This document shows positions 16,998 to 24,998 of a stretch of 64,000 nt of DNA, piece by piece. The stretch is from NCBI RefSeq assembly GCF_028882275.1, contig NZ_JARBUT010000010.1, positions 62,001-126,000 of the forward strand. The letters run 5' to 3'. The DNA comes from Nocardiopsis sp. N85. GTDB taxonomy: Bacteria > Actinomycetota > Actinomycetes > Streptosporangiales > Streptosporangiaceae. Both the position numbers and the translations under genes were made by a program. The stretch's first letter is position 1, and every line of letters begins with the position of its first letter. The notes beneath the pieces were generated by a model. That model had not been told where the DNA came from and did not search any database. It saw nothing but the letters and a program-made list of their open reading frames with translations.

Positions 16998-17552
16998 TCA
17001 GACGTGGACCTGTGTCGCCAGGCCGCAGTCGTCGAGGATGCGCGTCATGCTCTGTTCGACGCTGTTGTGCTCGTCGATGATCTCCTCCACCCCGCCGGGG
17101 AGCAGATCGCGGGGCCGCCACCACCGGCGCATCTCGGCTTCCCCGAACGCGTCGGCGACGGGTTCGGTGGCGTGCCGCTCCAGGGTGGTCTCGAAGGGGA
17201 TGTCGAAGTAGTAGCAGTGCCCCCGGTGATCGCGCACCAGACGGGTGAGCATCTCCCCGTAGTGGGCGACGTGGAAGATGCCCTCCAACACCACGTGGAA
17301 GCCGCCGGCCAGGCAGTGGCGGACCATGAGGTCGATGAGCCCGACGTTGACGGCCCCCGGCCGGTCCTTCTCCTTGAGGACGTCCCGACGCACCACGTCC
17401 TGGGAGATGATCGCGAGTCCCCGCCCGTACCTCGCCCGCAACGACCGGGCCACGGTCGACTTGCCCGAGGCGGAGTTGCCCCGCAGGACGATCAACCGCG
17501 AAGACGACGGGGAACCGGTCCGGCCGGGATCGTCGCTCGTCCACGAGGTCAT
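16998..17552 (-). CDS. P-loop kinase of the AAA_33/zeta-toxin-like group
   Basis: 184 aa from ATG 17552. Walker A is GNSASGKST at 25-33, followed by a helix and ISQDVVRRDVLKEKDRPG, which suits nucleotide or small-molecule kinases. FHVVLEGIFHVAHYGEML and CYYFDIPFETTLERHATEP are further kinase-like motifs, and MRRWWRPRDLLPG is a lid-like region. Streptomycete relatives are annotated as kinases or ATP-binding proteins of unknown substrate. Zeta toxins share this fold, but no epsilon-like antitoxin is next to it, so a metabolic or antibiotic kinase is equally likely. Confidence 0.8.
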   Translation of the reverse strand: MTSWTSDDPGRTGSPSSSRLIVLRGNSASGKSTVARSLRARYGRGLAIISQDVVRRDVLKEKDRPGAVNVGLIDLMVRHCLAGGFHVVLEGIFHVAHYGEMLTRLVRDHRGHCYYFDIPFETTLERHATEPVADAFGEAEMRRWWRPRDLLPGGVEEIIDEHNSVEQSMTRILDDCGLATQVHV

Positions 17553-17717
17553 GGACGCGCCCCTGACCGACACGACACCCGTTGACGAGCACGGTGACGG
17601 GTGCCGGCACCGATCTCGTGGTGCGGTGACGGTCCGCCGCTCGGATGGGGTGGAGGACTCGGGTGCGCAGGAGGCCCGCCTTCCCCGGGAGCCGGGCGAC
17701 TGTTGGCGTGCGGCTGT

Positions 17718-18095
17718 GTGAACGAGGGTGTACACGGGGGAAACGCGGGCCAGGACGCGGTGCTGGACCGAGGGTGGCTGCTCGGCCACTTCAAAGACGC
17801 GACGGCCCTCGTCACGGTGAGGCCGTGGAGATCGGGTGGGGCGTCCACCGGCGTGCGGAGACCAGGGCGCAGTGGGTCAGGGGCGAACAACGGACGGCTC
17901 TCCCGGTGCTCATCAGCGGCCGTTTCCGCGTCGAACTTCCCGACCGTGACGTCGTCCTGGAACACCAGGGCGACCACATCGCGCGCGGGCGCGGGCGCGG
18001 GACCGACCCGCTCCCGGGTCGCGGAAGAAGAATCGGTGGTGTCGACGGGATGGCCCTCCGTGCCCGGACACGCGGTGACCGCGGTAGAGCGGTGA
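17718..18095 (+). pseudogene. Frameshifted cupin-like protein remnant
   Basis: The protein is readable only by switching frames. Frame A gives LDRGWLLGHFKDA from about 17762. Frame B gives AVEIGWGVHRRAETRAQWVR and LISGRFRVELPDRDVVLEHQ at about 17823-17975. Frame A resumes with EEESVVSTGWPSVPGHAV near 18025-18080. The joined product resembles a small cupin-like protein common in actinobacteria, so at least two indels have broken it. The assignment is from memory of the family pattern. Confidence 0.55.
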
Positions 18096-18140
18096 AGCGC
18101 GTGCCGAAGGCGCACCTGCGGGAAGGCCACACGGGGGTCG

Positions 18141-18497
18141 TCAGGAGAAATTGATGTCCCCCTGGACGTCGCCGCCGGTCTGGAAGAGGGTCCCGGCGAC
18201 GTCGCCGTGCACCTCGTTCCGGGCTCCGTCGGGCGACCGCCGGAGCCGGAACTCCGCGCGGAACCCCTCGTCGGTGTACCGCTCCAGCAGATCGCCGTCG
18301 TGGACCAGCCAATCCCCCGTCTGCAAGGTGATCGACTTCCAGCCCGTGGTGACGACCAGTCGTCCATCGCTCTTCTCGCGGGTCTTGGAGCCCGCGCCGT
18401 ACGCCAACTCGACGACGTCCGCGGCGGCGGCCCGGTCGGTCGGGTGCCACTGGGCGGCGGTGACGGTGCGGGGGACGGTGGTGTACTGCTCGGCCAC
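18141..18497 (-). CDS. Small protein resembling phage PGDYG-type proteins
   Basis: 118 aa from GTG 18497, with AGGAGG eight bases upstream. The order TAAQWHP, then LVVTTGWKSITLQTGDWLVH and YTDEGFRAEFRL, parallels small phage proteins with a PGDYG-like core (AWQW, LEG, GDWII, FEATY). Function is unknown. It lies between two decayed genes, so the locus may be residue of a mobile element. It appears intact. Confidence 0.65.
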   Translation of the reverse strand: MAEQYTTVPRTVTAAQWHPTDRAAAADVVELAYGAGSKTREKSDGRLVVTTGWKSITLQTGDWLVHDGDLLERYTDEGFRAEFRLRRSPDGARNEVHGDVAGTLFQTGGDVQGDINFS

Positions 18498-18685
18498 GTC
18501 GTGCGCCTCCTGGAGCGGTCGCGGTGGTCGGCCGGCCTCCGCGTGCGCGGGGCTCGCGCCTCCCTTGTCCGTGCAGGGTACGCCCCACCCTGTCCGGCCC
18601 GAGCGTAGGGGGTTCCCGCCCGGTGGGCGGCCGATGCGTGGGCCAGCCGCGCGGTCGGAGAACGATCGCCGGACGGGGAGGCGAG

Positions 18686-18936
18686 CAGGACGCCGACGCT
18701 CACATCGTGAGCGCGAGCCACATGATCGACCCCGCCCGGCGGGGCCGGGGAGCGGGCGCGCGGAGGGTTCCCGGGCCGTACGGTTCAACGCCGTCGTGGA
18801 GACCGACCCGCAGGCGGTGCGGCTGTACCGGTGCGCTCGGATGCGAGGTGTCGGGGCCCCCGACCGGGGGCTTCACCCACCCCGAACACGGCCACGTCGG
18901 CTTGCACCTCGTGCACCGGCGACCGGCCCCCACCTC
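18686..18936 (+). pseudogene. GNAT acetyltransferase remnant with frameshifts
   Basis: One frame gives HIVSASHMIDPARRGRGAG, matching the acetyl-CoA motif A of GNAT enzymes, at about 18700-18750. A second frame gives RAVRFNAVVETDPQAVRLYR at 18774-18833. The first frame resumes with LGCEVSGPPTGG and HPEHGHVGLHLVHRR to about 18930. Together they are the C-terminal half of a GNAT protein with at least two shifts and an apparent internal deletion. No intact N-terminal half is visible. Confidence 0.6.
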
Positions 18937-18954
18937 GCCACATCCAATCGACAC

Positions 18955-19024
18955 ACTCCCTAAAAATCCTCATGCTTCTTTATATTCTTGCAAAACAGGG
19001 ATGTTTAGCATACTTTTCACTATC
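18955..19024 (+). promoter_or_regulatory. AT-rich promoter of the YqeY-like gene
   Basis: About 70 bases of unusually AT-rich DNA. TTGCAA (18988-18993) and TACTTT (19011-19016) have a 17-base spacer, and the ATG at 19025 falls where the transcript should begin. No ribosome site is present, so leaderless expression is likely. Confidence 0.6.
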
Positions 19025-19417
19025 ATGAACACGACACCCATGTCCCGACCGCCCCACGACGCGCAGGCGCTGCGCTCGATGATGCGCACCGACCTCGTCG
19101 CCGCGATGAAAGCCCGTGAGCCCGAGACCGTCTCAGCGCTGCGCACCGCCATCGCCGCCATCGAGAACGCCGAGGCGATCACGGCGCCCGCGCACACGGA
19201 CGGCGGCGCGTCGAGCGAACACGTCGCCGGCACCCGGGTCGGCGTCGGCTCGACCGAAGCGGAACGCCGCACCCTGTCCGCCGAGGAGGTCCGGTCCCTC
19301 CTGCGAGAGCAGATCACGGACCGCGTCGCCGAGGCCGACCGCTACGACGCCCACGGCAGGCACGACGCGGCGGATCGGCTCCGGCGCGAGGCCGACACCC
19401 TCGGAAAGTACGTGTAG
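19025..19417 (+). CDS. GatB/YqeY domain protein
   Basis: 130 aa; the family is usually about 150. RTDLVAAMKAREPETVSALR and AIAAIENAEAI, then LSAEEVRSLLREQITDRVAE and a C-terminal ADTLGKYV are the helical signatures of YqeY, which resembles the tRNA-binding tail of GatB. Its exact role, possibly linked to tRNA amidation or stress, is not established. It starts without a leader from an AT-rich promoter. Confidence 0.85.
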   Translation: MNTTPMSRPPHDAQALRSMMRTDLVAAMKAREPETVSALRTAIAAIENAEAITAPAHTDGGASSEHVAGTRVGVGSTEAERRTLSAEEVRSLLREQITDRVAEADRYDAHGRHDAADRLRREADTLGKYV

Positions 19418-19778
19418 GGATCCGGCCCACCGGGAAGGACGCGCGGCCGGGGGGGCGCCCTCGCTCTCGGGCCTCCCGCCGGCCGGCACGGTGCACGGGG
19501 GCCCCGCCCGGGGTACTCGGGGCGGGTAGGGCCGACCACGCGTTCGGCACAGGGGCCATCTGGCCGACCGTCCGTACGGGCGATGTCGAGGACCGCCGAC
19601 GCCTGTGCGCTCCGGGAGCCGGAAAGCCCACCGTCGCGCGTCGTCGGTCCGTCCCGACCGGCCCCGCATCGCCCTGTGCGAAGGGCTCGCGTGTTCGACG
19701 CACTCCTGCGGGCTGTCGCGTGTTCGAGGGTTCTGGAAGGCTGGACGCACCCCCGTCCCCCCGAGGAAGAGGACCCCC

Positions 19779-20609
19779 GTGGACCCCCACTCCGTACCGC
19801 CGCCCGCGCGTCACCCCGAGCGGACCCCCTCGCCGCGCCCACGCACCCGGCTCCACCTCGTCGTGGGCGCGGGCCTGGTCCTCCTCCTCGTCGCGGGCGG
19901 CGTGGTCGGCTGGGTGCTGTGGTCGGGCGGGCCCGGAGGCGGCGAGACCGTCGAACTCCGTGTCGGAGGCGGGGAGGTCGCGGCCGACTCGGCGGAGATG
20001 GACCGGGTGGTGGAGATCCTCGGGCGGCGCATCGCCGGTATGGGGCACGGTGAACCGGCGATCACCCCGGGGCCCGGGACCGTCACCGTCGAGCTGCCGC
20101 CCGACGTGGACACCGCCGAGGCGGTCGCCCTCATGGAACGCCCCGGGGCGATGACGATCCACCCGGTGTCGGGCGTGGTCGACGAGTCGGCCGAACCGCC
20201 TTCCGCGGACGAGCCGGTCCTGGCCGCCCCGGATTCGTCCGAACGGTTGCGCCTTGGCCCGGCTCGGCTCGGCAATGAGCGGGTCGAGTCCACCACCGCC
20301 GAGTTCAACGCGTCCTTCTCGCAATGGGAGGTGCTCGTGGAGTTCACCGACGAGGGCGCCGGGGAATGGGCGCGGGTGACGGGTGAGGCGGCGTGCCTCC
20401 CTCCCGGCGACCCGGGGCGCCGCATCGCGATCGTGGTGGACGGGGAGGTGGTCTCCGCTCCGGAGGTCGGCCCCGACGTGGCCTGCGAAACCGGTCTCAC
20501 GAGCGGGGCCACGGTCATCAGCGGCGACTTCACCCGGGACGACGTGGTGACGCTGGCGAACCTCATCGGCGCGGATCCGCTGCCGGTGGAGGTCGCCGAG
20601 GCGTCCTAG
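19779..20609 (+). CDS. Orphan SecD P1-head domain membrane protein
   Basis: 276 aa from GTG 19779 with GAGGAAGAGG upstream. A short basic N-terminus precedes one membrane helix (LHLVVGAGLVLLLVAGGVVG). The rest is extracytoplasmic and matches the SecD P1 region: VVEILGRRIAGMGHGEP, VTVELPPDVDTAEAVAL, then IAIVVDGEVVSAPEVG and ISGDFTRDDVVTLANLIG. The RND-type transmembrane domain of SecD is absent. Stand-alone P1-head proteins occur in actinobacteria; they may assist late protein export, but this is inference. Confidence 0.8.
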   Translation: MDPHSVPPPARHPERTPSPRPRTRLHLVVGAGLVLLLVAGGVVGWVLWSGGPGGGETVELRVGGGEVAADSAEMDRVVEILGRRIAGMGHGEPAITPGPGTVTVELPPDVDTAEAVALMERPGAMTIHPVSGVVDESAEPPSADEPVLAAPDSSERLRLGPARLGNERVESTTAEFNASFSQWEVLVEFTDEGAGEWARVTGEAACLPPGDPGRRIAIVVDGEVVSAPEVGPDVACETGLTSGATVISGDFTRDDVVTLANLIGADPLPVEVAEAS

Positions 20610-20616
20610 GGTCGGC

Positions 20617-20637
20617 CGCCCCGCCCGGCGGGGCGGT
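20617..20637. terminator. GC-rich hairpin after the SecD-like gene
   Basis: CCGCCCCGCC and GGCGGGGCGG are perfect 10-bp arms around one C, seven bases beyond the stop codon. There is no T-tract. Confidence 0.5.
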
Positions 20638-20775
20638 CCCGGCCCAGGGCCCGAAATCTCCTTGCCCCCGCTCACTCCGCCCGTTACGGTCCCGAGGGTG
20701 TTCTCGCCGCGGGAACCCACGAGGATCCGCGTGCGGGCATCCCGCCGGTCCCCACGTTGAGAGCAGGTCGCTTCC

Positions 20776-21153
20776 ATGGCATGCCGTATCAGTGAACTCG
20801 TGCTCGAATGCCACGATCCCGAGGCGCTGGCGCGGTTCTGGTGCGAGGTCCTGGACTTCGTCGTCCTCGATCGCGAGGAGGACGCCGTCGAGATCGGGCC
20901 GCGCGAAGGGTTCGGCGGCCCGCAGCCGACGATCATCCTGAGCCGCAACGACGAGCCGAAGAAGGAGGGACTCCGGCTCCACATCGACGTCAACGCCACC
21001 GACCGCGATCAGGACGCCGAGCGCGAACGCCTCTTGGCCGCCGGGGCCAGACCCATCGACATCGGTCAGACCGGGGAAGAGTCCTGGCACGTCCTCGCCG
21101 ATCCCGAGGGCAACGAGTTCTGCCTGCTCAAGGCCCGCCTCGACCCGCTCTGA
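20776..21153 (+). CDS. VOC-family (glyoxalase-like) protein
   Basis: 125 aa with two beta-alpha-beta-beta-beta units: ISELVLECHDPEALARFWCE, then LRLHIDVNATDRD and WHVLADPEGNEFCLL. This is the single-chain glyoxalase/bleomycin-resistance/dioxygenase superfamily. His and Glu residues in the two units could bind a metal. The substrate cannot be predicted. It appears to be a single gene. Confidence 0.85.
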   Translation: MACRISELVLECHDPEALARFWCEVLDFVVLDREEDAVEIGPREGFGGPQPTIILSRNDEPKKEGLRLHIDVNATDRDQDAERERLLAAGARPIDIGQTGEESWHVLADPEGNEFCLLKARLDPL

Positions 21154-21329
21154 CGGCCCTCGTTGACGCGGGCCGCGACCGGGTGGAAGGCGATGCGGCC
21201 GACCCGGGGGACAGGAGGGGCACCGTCAGCACGAGGTGTCGCGAACACCTGGATCATCCCGGCGTCGTCCGGCAAGGGGAGGGGGCGCATTGCTCGCTCC
21301 CGCCGGTGGACGGATCGACCGACACGAAT

Positions 21330-21415
21330 TCATGATCACTGAAAGTTTTAATGTTATTACTTAGAGTGATGTTATGTTGTGGTCAGCCCCCTCTGTCCAT
21401 CGAGAGAGGAACATC
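21330..21415 (+). promoter_or_regulatory. AT-rich promoter region of the CHRD gene
   Basis: The bases from about 21330 to 21380 are AT-rich (AAAGTTTTAATGTTATTAC), unlike the surroundings. GAGAGAGGA at 21402-21410 is a strong ribosome site for GTG 21416. Promoter hexamers cannot be fixed with confidence. Confidence 0.45.
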
Positions 21416-22054
21416 GTGCAGATCCGTCGAGCGACCACCTGCGCCGCCCTGGCCACCGCCGTCCTGATTCCGTTGAGCGCCGTGGGCGCTCACGCCGACG
21501 ACGTTCCGGGCTACCCGGGGATGGAGAAGTACACCGCCGATTTGGCGCCCGTCACCGTCAACCGGTCGCAGGCCTCGGGCACGGCCACCATCTGGCTGGA
21601 CGACACCACCGCTCACGTCCGGATCACCGTGGACGACGTGCTGGCCGACCACCCGCACGCCCAGCACATCCACATCGGTGGTCGCGGTGAGTGCCCCACC
21701 GACTACGACGCGGGCATCCACAACGGTAAGCGCGCCCTGAGCACCCTGGACGGGCTGGAGGCATACGGCGGGGTGGAGACCTCCATCACCACCGAGGGCG
21801 ACACCTCCGCCGCCAGCGCGCTGGCCATCGACAGGTTCCCGACGGCCCCCGACGGCATGATCGACTACGACAGGACCTTCGAACTGTCGCAGGCCGCGGC
21901 GGACGCCGTGCGCGCGGGCAACGCCGTGGTCGTCATCCACGGCATCGACTACGACGGCGACGGCACCTACGGCGACGTGCTGGGCCCCAGTGACCTGGAC
22001 CCGAACCTTCCCATGGAGGCCACCAACCCGGCGGCCTGCGGACCGCTGGTCTGA
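21416..22054 (+). CDS. Secreted CHRD-domain-like protein
   Basis: 212 aa from GTG 21416. The signal peptide runs to about AVGAHADD. The mature part has YTADLAPVTVNRSQASGTAT, HVRITVDDVLADHPHAQHIH and VVVIHGIDYDGDGTYGDV, which fit the beta-rich CHRD domain seen in secreted bacterial proteins. CPTDYDAGIHNG and NPAACGPLV supply two Cys that may bond. The function is unknown. Two hairpins follow the stop codon. Confidence 0.8.
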   Translation: MQIRRATTCAALATAVLIPLSAVGAHADDVPGYPGMEKYTADLAPVTVNRSQASGTATIWLDDTTAHVRITVDDVLADHPHAQHIHIGGRGECPTDYDAGIHNGKRALSTLDGLEAYGGVETSITTEGDTSAASALAIDRFPTAPDGMIDYDRTFELSQAAADAVRAGNAVVVIHGIDYDGDGTYGDVLGPSDLDPNLPMEATNPAACGPLV

Positions 22055-22063
22055 CACGGGCGA

Positions 22064-22136
22064 CCGGTGGGGCGGCCTCCCCACCGGCACGAGACCGCTA
22101 CGGGCGTGCTCCGACCGGGGGCGCGCCCGTAGCGGT
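22064..22136. terminator. Two successive hairpins after the CHRD gene
   Basis: CCGGTGGGG (22064-22072) pairs with CCCCACCGG (22079-22087). ACCGCTACGGGCG (22094-22106) pairs with CGCCCGTAGCGGT (22124-22136). The second is a 13-bp perfect stem. Confidence 0.6.
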
Positions 22137-22466
22137 GTGACAGGACTTCGGTGGCGTCGCACGGCGTCACGGCGATGCCGCCGTGCGGCGGCGAGGGGGA
22201 TCACGACGGCGGGGCGCCGCGCCGAGAGCGCGTCCCGGTCCCGCCTCCTCGGGGACCGCCGACGAACCGCCGCGCACGCCGACCCTCCACCGCACGGCCC
22301 CGCCCCGCCTCCGGGCGGACGGAACGCGCCCGTGAAGGGGACCCGGTTCCGGGGATGTCCGTGCCGCATGGCATGTTCGTCGGCGTGGGCGGAGCGGTAC
22401 CGGGTGTCCGAGAGGAACCGGGGACGCTCCCCCGCGTCCCGCCGCCCCCTGTCCCTGGAGTCGCCG
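22137..22466. other. Region before the YdjM-like gene
   Basis: No gene supported. The downstream frame is open here, but no homologous sequence precedes residue MMGTSHAA. I see no repeat. Confidence 0.45.
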
Positions 22467-23204
22467 ATGATGGGCACCAGCCATGCCGCCACCGGGTTGT
22501 CGACGGGGGTGATGGCCGGTCTCGTGTTCGGCTCCCACGAGTGGGACGTGCTGGTGTGCGCCGCGGTCGGCGCCGGTGCGGCGCTGCTCCCCGACCTCGA
22601 CGAACCGGGGAGCACGGCGGGCAGGTCGCTGGGGCCGGTGACGGAGGGCGTGTCGCGGCTGCTGCGGTCCGTGTCCCAACGCGTGTACCGGGCGACCGGC
22701 ACGCCGGGGGAGCTCAAGGCCGGCAGGGACGGCGGTCACCGTCACCTCACCCACACCCTTCCCGCCGTGCTCGTGTTCGGGCTGCTCGCGTGGGGCGTGT
22801 CCGCGAGCGCGCCGTTCGGCACGGGGCTGGTGGTGTTCGCCCTCTCCGCCTTGGGGCTGGGAACGTTGATCCGGCCCATGACGTGGGTGGGGTCGCGGCG
22901 GAGAAGGTCTTTGACCGCCTCCGTCGTCGCCCTGGTCTTCGCCGGGGCCGCCGTGGTGTCGGAGGGCGGCGCCCCCTGGCTGGTCGGTCTGACGGTGGGC
23001 ATCGGCGCCTTGACGCACCTTCTCGGGGACTGGCTGACGAAGAGCGGCGTGCCGCTCGCCTGGCCGTTCACGGTGCGGGGCAAGAGGTGGTGGATGTTCC
23101 ACTCGCCGGCCCCGTTCCGCACCGGGGAGAGCATGGTGGAGAACGCGATCCGCTGGGGCTGCCTCGTCGGCTCACCGATCATCGTGGCTCTGACCTGGGG
23201 TTGA
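22467..23204 (+). CDS. YdjM-family membrane-bound metal-dependent hydrolase
   Basis: 245 aa from adjacent ATGs at 22467 and 22470, with GGAG upstream. MMGTSHAATGLSTGVMAG is the typical start of the DUF457/YdjM family. LLPDLDEPGST supplies Asp ligands, and HRHLTHTLPAVLVFGLLAW and LTHLLGDWLTKSGVPLAWPF supply His and Asp, with about four to six membrane helices. E. coli YdjM is LexA-regulated; no SOS box was identified here. The substrate is unknown. Confidence 0.88.
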   Translation: MMGTSHAATGLSTGVMAGLVFGSHEWDVLVCAAVGAGAALLPDLDEPGSTAGRSLGPVTEGVSRLLRSVSQRVYRATGTPGELKAGRDGGHRHLTHTLPAVLVFGLLAWGVSASAPFGTGLVVFALSALGLGTLIRPMTWVGSRRRRSLTASVVALVFAGAAVVSEGGAPWLVGLTVGIGALTHLLGDWLTKSGVPLAWPFTVRGKRWWMFHSPAPFRTGESMVENAIRWGCLVGSPIIVALTWG

Positions 23205-23467
23205 GGGAGGAACACCCGGCCTCGGAGGACGGCGGGACGGATCCTCTCCGAACCGCCCCGCGTGTGCGGGGCTCACGGCCCGCCGGTCGTTCGTTTCGAG
23301 GCCGGACCGGGATCGTTCCCCGCCCCTCCCGTCCGCGCTCCGGGGAGAACATCCTGGAGCGCGTCGCCCGGAGATGGCCGAAAGAGGCCATGACCTGCTT
23401 CGATGTTCGACCTTGTGCGACGATCGAGGGTCAGGTTCCTTCACCGTCGTAGAAGGAGGAGAGTTCC

Positions 23468-23878
23468 ATGGGCATGGCCGCCGACATCCAGCGCGCGTAC
23501 TTCGACGCCATCCGGTCAGGGGACGTGGACGCGGTCCGCGCCCTCTTCCACACCGAGTACGAGTTCGTCGACGAGGAGGGCGTCACGCACGGCGTGGACG
23601 GCTCCGTCGAGAAGGTCCGCGTGTACTCGTCCGCGTTCCCGGACATGGAGTTCGACATCCACCGCCAGCTCGAACTCGGCGACGTGTGCGTGATGGAGGC
23701 GACCGTCATCGCCACGCACACCGGAACCCTCTTCGGCGTCCCGGCGACGGGCAGGCGTATCAGCATGGAGTACTGCAACGTGATCGAGGTCCGCGACGGC
23801 CTGATCTACCGCGAGCACGACTACAACGACAACCTGGCGGTGATGCGTCAGCTCGGCGTGGTGCCCGCGCAGGCGTGA
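23468..23878 (+). CDS. SnoaL-like/NTF2-fold protein
   Basis: 136 aa with AGGAGGAGA well placed before the ATG. The order IQRAYFDAIRSGDVDAVRAL, YSSAFPDMEFDIHRQLELGD, GTLFGVPATGRRISMEYCNV and HDYNDNLAVMRQLGV matches SnoaL-like ester cyclases of the NTF2 superfamily. Such proteins can be polyketide cyclases or general detoxifying hydrolases. No polyketide gene is nearby, so the role is open. Confidence 0.85.
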   Translation: MGMAADIQRAYFDAIRSGDVDAVRALFHTEYEFVDEEGVTHGVDGSVEKVRVYSSAFPDMEFDIHRQLELGDVCVMEATVIATHTGTLFGVPATGRRISMEYCNVIEVRDGLIYREHDYNDNLAVMRQLGVVPAQA

Positions 23879-24088
23879 CCGGCGGCGCGGCCCGGGGGCG
23901 ACACGACCGTCGGGGTGCGCGGACGTCCGGGTACGGCCGGGACCGCCGCCCGGTGCGGCGTCACCGTGATCGGCGACGCCGCAGGGCTCGGTACCCGGGA
24001 GGCGGCCGTGGCCACCGGATCGGGCGGCCACGGCGCGTCGTCTCGTCGGCGGGCGACCCCTCGGTCGGCCCGGAGCCCGTGCCCCGGG

Positions 24089-24724
24089 TCATCCGTCCAT
24101 GCGGCCGCGCAGGACCTCCACGCCCTCGCCGGTGAGTTCGTCGAGGTGATCGGCCCGGCCCGTCATCGCCATGATCAGGGCGAGCGTGCTCCCCGACACG
24201 AGCGGCCCCTCGCCCCCGGAGAACGGCCCGTCGGTGGCCTGGAGCCGCAACCCGCGCACCCGGGTCCTGGCGACGACGACCTGGTCCGACCCCCGGTAGT
24301 ACTCCGCCACCCGGGTCAGGGCGTCGATCGGCCGGTCTCCTTTGATGCCCAGGGGCCGCCTGATGTCCTCTCCGTGCACGATCACCTCCCCCAGAAGGGC
24401 CGGCTTCGGCAGGGGAGGCGACGTCGTGCTCGTCACGACCGAACGGAAGCGCGCGAGGGTGTCCGCGCCGGAATCGCCCATCTGCTCCGCCAGGCGCATC
24501 GCGACCTGGGCGTCGAAGTCGAATCGGCGGCGGACGACTCCGGCGAACCACCGGAACCCGTTGAGGCTCCCCGACACCGTCAGGTGGGCGAGCACCTCGC
24601 GTACCGTCAGGCCCGCGCACAGGGACGGCGTCGTCCAGCGCTCCTCGGACATCGTCGACAGGTCCTCCGCCAGCGCCCGGCGTTCCTCGTGGATCAGCGG
24701 CCACGGGTCCGCGCGCCCGGTCAT
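24089..24724 (-). CDS. Mycothiol-dependent maleylpyruvate isomerase-like (DinB-fold) protein
   Basis: 211 aa from ATG 24724. LIHEERRALAEDLSTMSEER, then WTTPSLCAGLTVREVLAHLT is the N-terminal signature of the TIGR03083/MDMPI_N family. VIVHGEDIRRPLG carries the third metal His. These proteins have a DinB four-helix fold and use mycothiol or bacillithiol for isomerase or transferase reactions. The substrate here is unknown. A related protein is encoded at 57449-58009. Confidence 0.85.
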   Translation of the reverse strand: MTGRADPWPLIHEERRALAEDLSTMSEERWTTPSLCAGLTVREVLAHLTVSGSLNGFRWFAGVVRRRFDFDAQVAMRLAEQMGDSGADTLARFRSVVTSTTSPPLPKPALLGEVIVHGEDIRRPLGIKGDRPIDALTRVAEYYRGSDQVVVARTRVRGLRLQATDGPFSGGEGPLVSGSTLALIMAMTGRADHLDELTGEGVEVLRGRMDG

Positions 24725-24898
24725 CGGTGATGTCCCGGTACCGGAGGGGAAGGTGATGTCATGCGCCGCTCCTCGCACTGCGCGGGGCCGTCCCGGTGAG
24801 GCCCGCAGGGATACGGCGATCATCTCCCCCGCCACCGACGAACGGGGGAACGCGAAGCGCCGTTCCCCGGCTGTCGGTGGCGAGGGCCCACCGCGCGT

Positions 24899-24998
24899 GC
24901 CCTCATCGGGTTCCCGGAGCGGGGCTCACAGCGTTCGCCCTCACCGGGCTTCCGGCGTGGGGCGGGGCCCACCGCGCGTGCCCTCACCGGGTCTCCGG
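24899..24998. repeat. Three degenerate direct repeats around the permease stop codon
   Basis: GCCCTCATCGGGTTCCCGG (24899), GCCCTCACCGGGCTTCCGG (24937) and GCCCTCACCGGGTCTCCGG (24980) repeat at 38- and 43-base spacing. The third copy overlaps the end of the permease gene, and the first and third are both preceded by CCACCGCGCGT. Confidence 0.6.
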
